Shown piece by piece: positions 5,618 through 7,241 of a DNA stretch of 7,241 nt. The position numbers and the translations under genes are program-made. A model generated the notes under the pieces. That model worked only from the letters and a program-made list of their open reading frames with translations, was not told the origin of the DNA and searched no databases. Source of the stretch: Rhodospirillaceae bacterium (lineage in GTDB: Bacteria; Pseudomonadota; Alphaproteobacteria; MPNO01; UBA2964); contig PBOV01000107.1 in NCBI GenBank assembly GCA_002724505.1, forward strand, positions 3,193 through 10,433. Direction: 5' to 3'. Numbering within the stretch: the stretch's first letter is position 1; every line of letters begins with the position of its first letter.

Positions 5618-6688
5618 ATGAAAATAACCGATATCAAACTCAAGCCTTGCACCATGCGGAAGGAAGACCCAAATTGGCGGTTTGCCTTGGGGGCCAGTCC
5701 TGTAACCGAAGGTGTCATCGTTTCCATAGAAACCGATGAAAACTTAACCGGTTACGGATATGCCTCAGCCACCGCCCATATGGGGGCCAGCATGGAAGGC
5801 CTGACAGGAACTCTTGAGAAATTAATCCCCCATGTAAAAGAATATGATGCGCTGGAGATGTCAGCGATCCGTATCAAGATGGATAAAGCCCTGTCGGGGA
5901 ACAATCAGGCGAAAGCTGCAATCGACAATGCTCTATTTGACCTAGCCGCGAAATCAATGAATGTTCCTCTAAATAGGTTGTTTGGGGGTGCCGTACGCAC
6001 TGAATTTCCCGTTCTTAGGATTCTCGCCATTAAGCAACCCGAAGAGATGGCAGAACAGGCAAAAATTTTATTTGATCAGGGCTATCGCTATTTTAAGATA
6101 AAAGTGCACGGGGATGTCGATTTAGATATTGCGCGCGTCGCTGCTATCCGCAAACTTCTTGGCGAGGAAGCCAACCTAACCGTCGACGCCAACCAGGCCT
6201 ATTCACCCAAAGACGCGATTGAAGCCCTCAGTGGTATGGCGACGTATCGTCTCGACCTCGTCGAGCAGCCGGTCGCCATACATGACTATAAGGGTATGAA
6301 GATAGTGACAGATTCCGTGCCGGTCACGGTAGAAGCAGATGAAAGCGCCGGCTCAATTCAAGAAGTAGCTCATCTGGTAGAAAACCGAATCGTTGACGCT
6401 ATAAGCCTGAAGGTGCCCAAACTTGGTGGACTTTGGAACACACTAATTGCCGCCCAAATATGTAAGGCAGGGAATATTAGGTACCGATTTGGCGCTCATG
6501 TGGGATCACGCCTTCTTAACGCCCATGCGATGCAACTCGCCTGCTCGCTTCCCGACCTCTGGTATGCAAGTGAATTTGGTGAATTTGCCCGACTACTCGA
6601 CGATCCATTTGAAGGGATAGATGTGGTGGGTGGCGTCATTCAAATGCCCGACGCAGTTGGTGCAGGTGTTAAACCCATCGGAACGTGA
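5618..6688 (+). CDS. Enolase-superfamily enzyme, muconate cycloisomerase (MLE) subgroup
   Basis: The 356-residue protein has the usual enolase-superfamily length: a capping domain (about 1-125 plus the C-terminus) and a TIM barrel with every residue of the MLE subgroup. These are Lys160-x-Lys162 in 'FKIKVHG', Asp190 and Asn192 in 'TVDANQAY', Glu216 in 'LVEQP', Asp241 in 'EADES' and Lys265 in 'ISLKVPKLGG'. The spacings D190-E216 (26), E216-D241 (25) and D241-K265 (24) equal those of Pseudomonas muconate lactonizing enzyme. Such enzymes abstract a proton alpha to a carboxylate, with Mg2+ bound by the Asp/Glu/Asp set. Subgroup reactions include cycloisomerisation, racemisation/epimerisation and dehydration. 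The strand-7 region reads 'FGAHVGSRLLNAHA' (291-304), with His294 and without the usual Glu-Ser of muconate cycloisomerases, so muconate itself may not be the substrate. An in-frame TGA lies 11 codons upstream of the ATG. The gene is divergent from the LigI-like gene and probably shares its control. The subgroup is firm; the reaction is not known. Confidence 0.92.
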   Translation: MKITDIKLKPCTMRKEDPNWRFALGASPVTEGVIVSIETDENLTGYGYASATAHMGASMEGLTGTLEKLIPHVKEYDALEMSAIRIKMDKALSGNNQAKAAIDNALFDLAAKSMNVPLNRLFGGAVRTEFPVLRILAIKQPEEMAEQAKILFDQGYRYFKIKVHGDVDLDIARVAAIRKLLGEEANLTVDANQAYSPKDAIEALSGMATYRLDLVEQPVAIHDYKGMKIVTDSVPVTVEADESAGSIQEVAHLVENRIVDAISLKVPKLGGLWNTLIAAQICKAGNIRYRFGAHVGSRLLNAHAMQLACSLPDLWYASEFGEFARLLDDPFEGIDVVGGVIQMPDAVGAGVKPIGT

Positions 6689-6774
6689 CTTAGACGAGAC
6701 ATTCATTTTGGATAATATCAAATATTGAGACGGTGCATTTTACGAACAGGGTTTAATTAATAAGGGAAAAGATC

Positions 6775-7241
6775 ATGCGCTTTACTTCCGTTCGCGGCGT
6801 AAAGATCAATTTTAAGATCGTTGGCAGCAAAGGACCCTGGGTATCGTTGAACCCTGGTGGACGGCGTGAATATAAAGAAGTGGAGCCTCTTGCTAAGTGC
6901 GTGGCAGCCAAGGGCTACCGCGTTATGCTGCATGACCGCCGTAATATAGGCGCCTCTGACATCTCTTTGAGTTCTAAAGAAACAGAAGAAGCCGTCTGGG
7001 CCGATGATTTGCGCGAGCTTCTTAGGCAGCACGATGCCCTCCCCGCCTTCGTTGGAGGGTCCTCATCGGGGGCGCGGATGTCTATGCTTTTTGGCCTACG
7101 CCATCCTAAAGCAACACGCGGCCTGCTGCTTATGCGGGTTACCGGTGGTGCATTTGCCGCGGGGCGCCTGCCAGAAAATTATTATGACCAGTTCATTCGT
7201 GCTGCCGAAGAGGGCGGCATGGCTGGTGTATGTGAAACCGA
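6775..7241 (+). CDS. Cytoplasmic alpha/beta hydrolase, 3' part outside the window
   Basis: The plus-strand frame from the ATG at 6775 stays open for 155 codons to the window edge. AAGGGA (6762-6767) lies seven bases before it. The translation has a clear alpha/beta-hydrolase order: strand and oxyanion turn 'WVSLNPGGRREY' (22-33), 'VMLHDRRNIGASD' (50-62, the family's D-x-R-G-x-G-x-S turn), and the nucleophile elbow 'FVGGSSSGARMS' (92-103) with Ser97 as the likely nucleophile. A cap-like segment follows from about residue 120. The acid and histidine would be beyond the edge. There is no signal peptide, unlike the esterase-like protein at the left edge, and the sequence is unrelated to the hydrolase at 2125-3234. 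Relatives of this shape include enol-lactonases, meta-cleavage-product hydrolases and haloperoxidase-like esterases. It follows the enolase-superfamily gene by 86 bases on the same strand and is plausibly cotranscribed with it. A minus-strand frame over the same bases is a shadow. Confidence 0.85.
   Translation, partial: MRFTSVRGVKINFKIVGSKGPWVSLNPGGRREYKEVEPLAKCVAAKGYRVMLHDRRNIGASDISLSSKETEEAVWADDLRELLRQHDALPAFVGGSSSGARMSMLFGLRHPKATRGLLLMRVTGGAFAAGRLPENYYDQFIRAAEEGGMAGVCET

Noticed and set aside
6757..7032. 91-codon minus-strand frame near the right edge.
   Set aside because: The plus strand over the same bases encodes a recognisable alpha/beta hydrolase with a ribosome site and nucleophile elbow, so the minus frame is a shadow.

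Overview
This looks like chromosomal DNA of a Gram-negative bacterium, probably a proteobacterium (inferred, not proven). The base composition is moderate, several genes have purine-rich Shine-Dalgarno sites, one protein has a Sec-type signal peptide, and the gene families are typical of proteobacterial catabolic clusters. I see no phage, transposon, CRISPR, rRNA or tRNA signal. No stretch longer than 257 bases lacks a gene.

Layout. Six genes run leftward on the minus strand. In transcription order they are a LigI-like amidohydrolase/lactonase (5360-4488), an MFS permease (4469-3282), a serine hydrolase with a helical N-terminal part (3234-2125), a two-module VOC protein (2053-1256), a class II aldolase/adducin-family enzyme (1184-456), and, after a 180-base gap, the start of an exported esterase-like alpha/beta hydrolase that runs off the left edge (275-1). 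The first five are separated by 18, 47, 71 and 71 bases and probably form one operon. To the right, a 257-base divergent region holds a near-perfect palindrome and weak promoter candidates. It is followed by two rightward genes: a muconate-cycloisomerase-subgroup enolase-superfamily enzyme (5618-6688) and a second, different alpha/beta hydrolase that runs off the right edge (6775-7241). The two edge genes are incomplete; their frames were read directly from the sequence.

How the genes may work together (inference). The set looks like a module for taking up and breaking down a small organic acid, ester or ring-cleavage product: permease, lactone-acting amidohydrolase, lactone-forming or epimerising/dehydrating enolase-superfamily enzyme, C-C or ester hydrolase, VOC metalloenzyme and class II aldolase/decarboxylase. 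Two readings compete. One is an aromatic ring-cleavage route: a VOC dioxygenase-like protein, a hydrolase resembling 2,6-dihydroxypseudooxynicotine hydrolase, a LigI-like lactonase and an aldolase-family decarboxylase. The other is a sugar-acid lactone route resembling galactarolactone isomerase plus a cycloisomerase. The strongest unusual detail is that the LigI-like protein has Asn244 where LigI has its catalytic Asp in the G-(T/S)-D-W-P-H motif. This suggests an isomerase or other non-hydrolytic activity. No regulator gene lies in the window.
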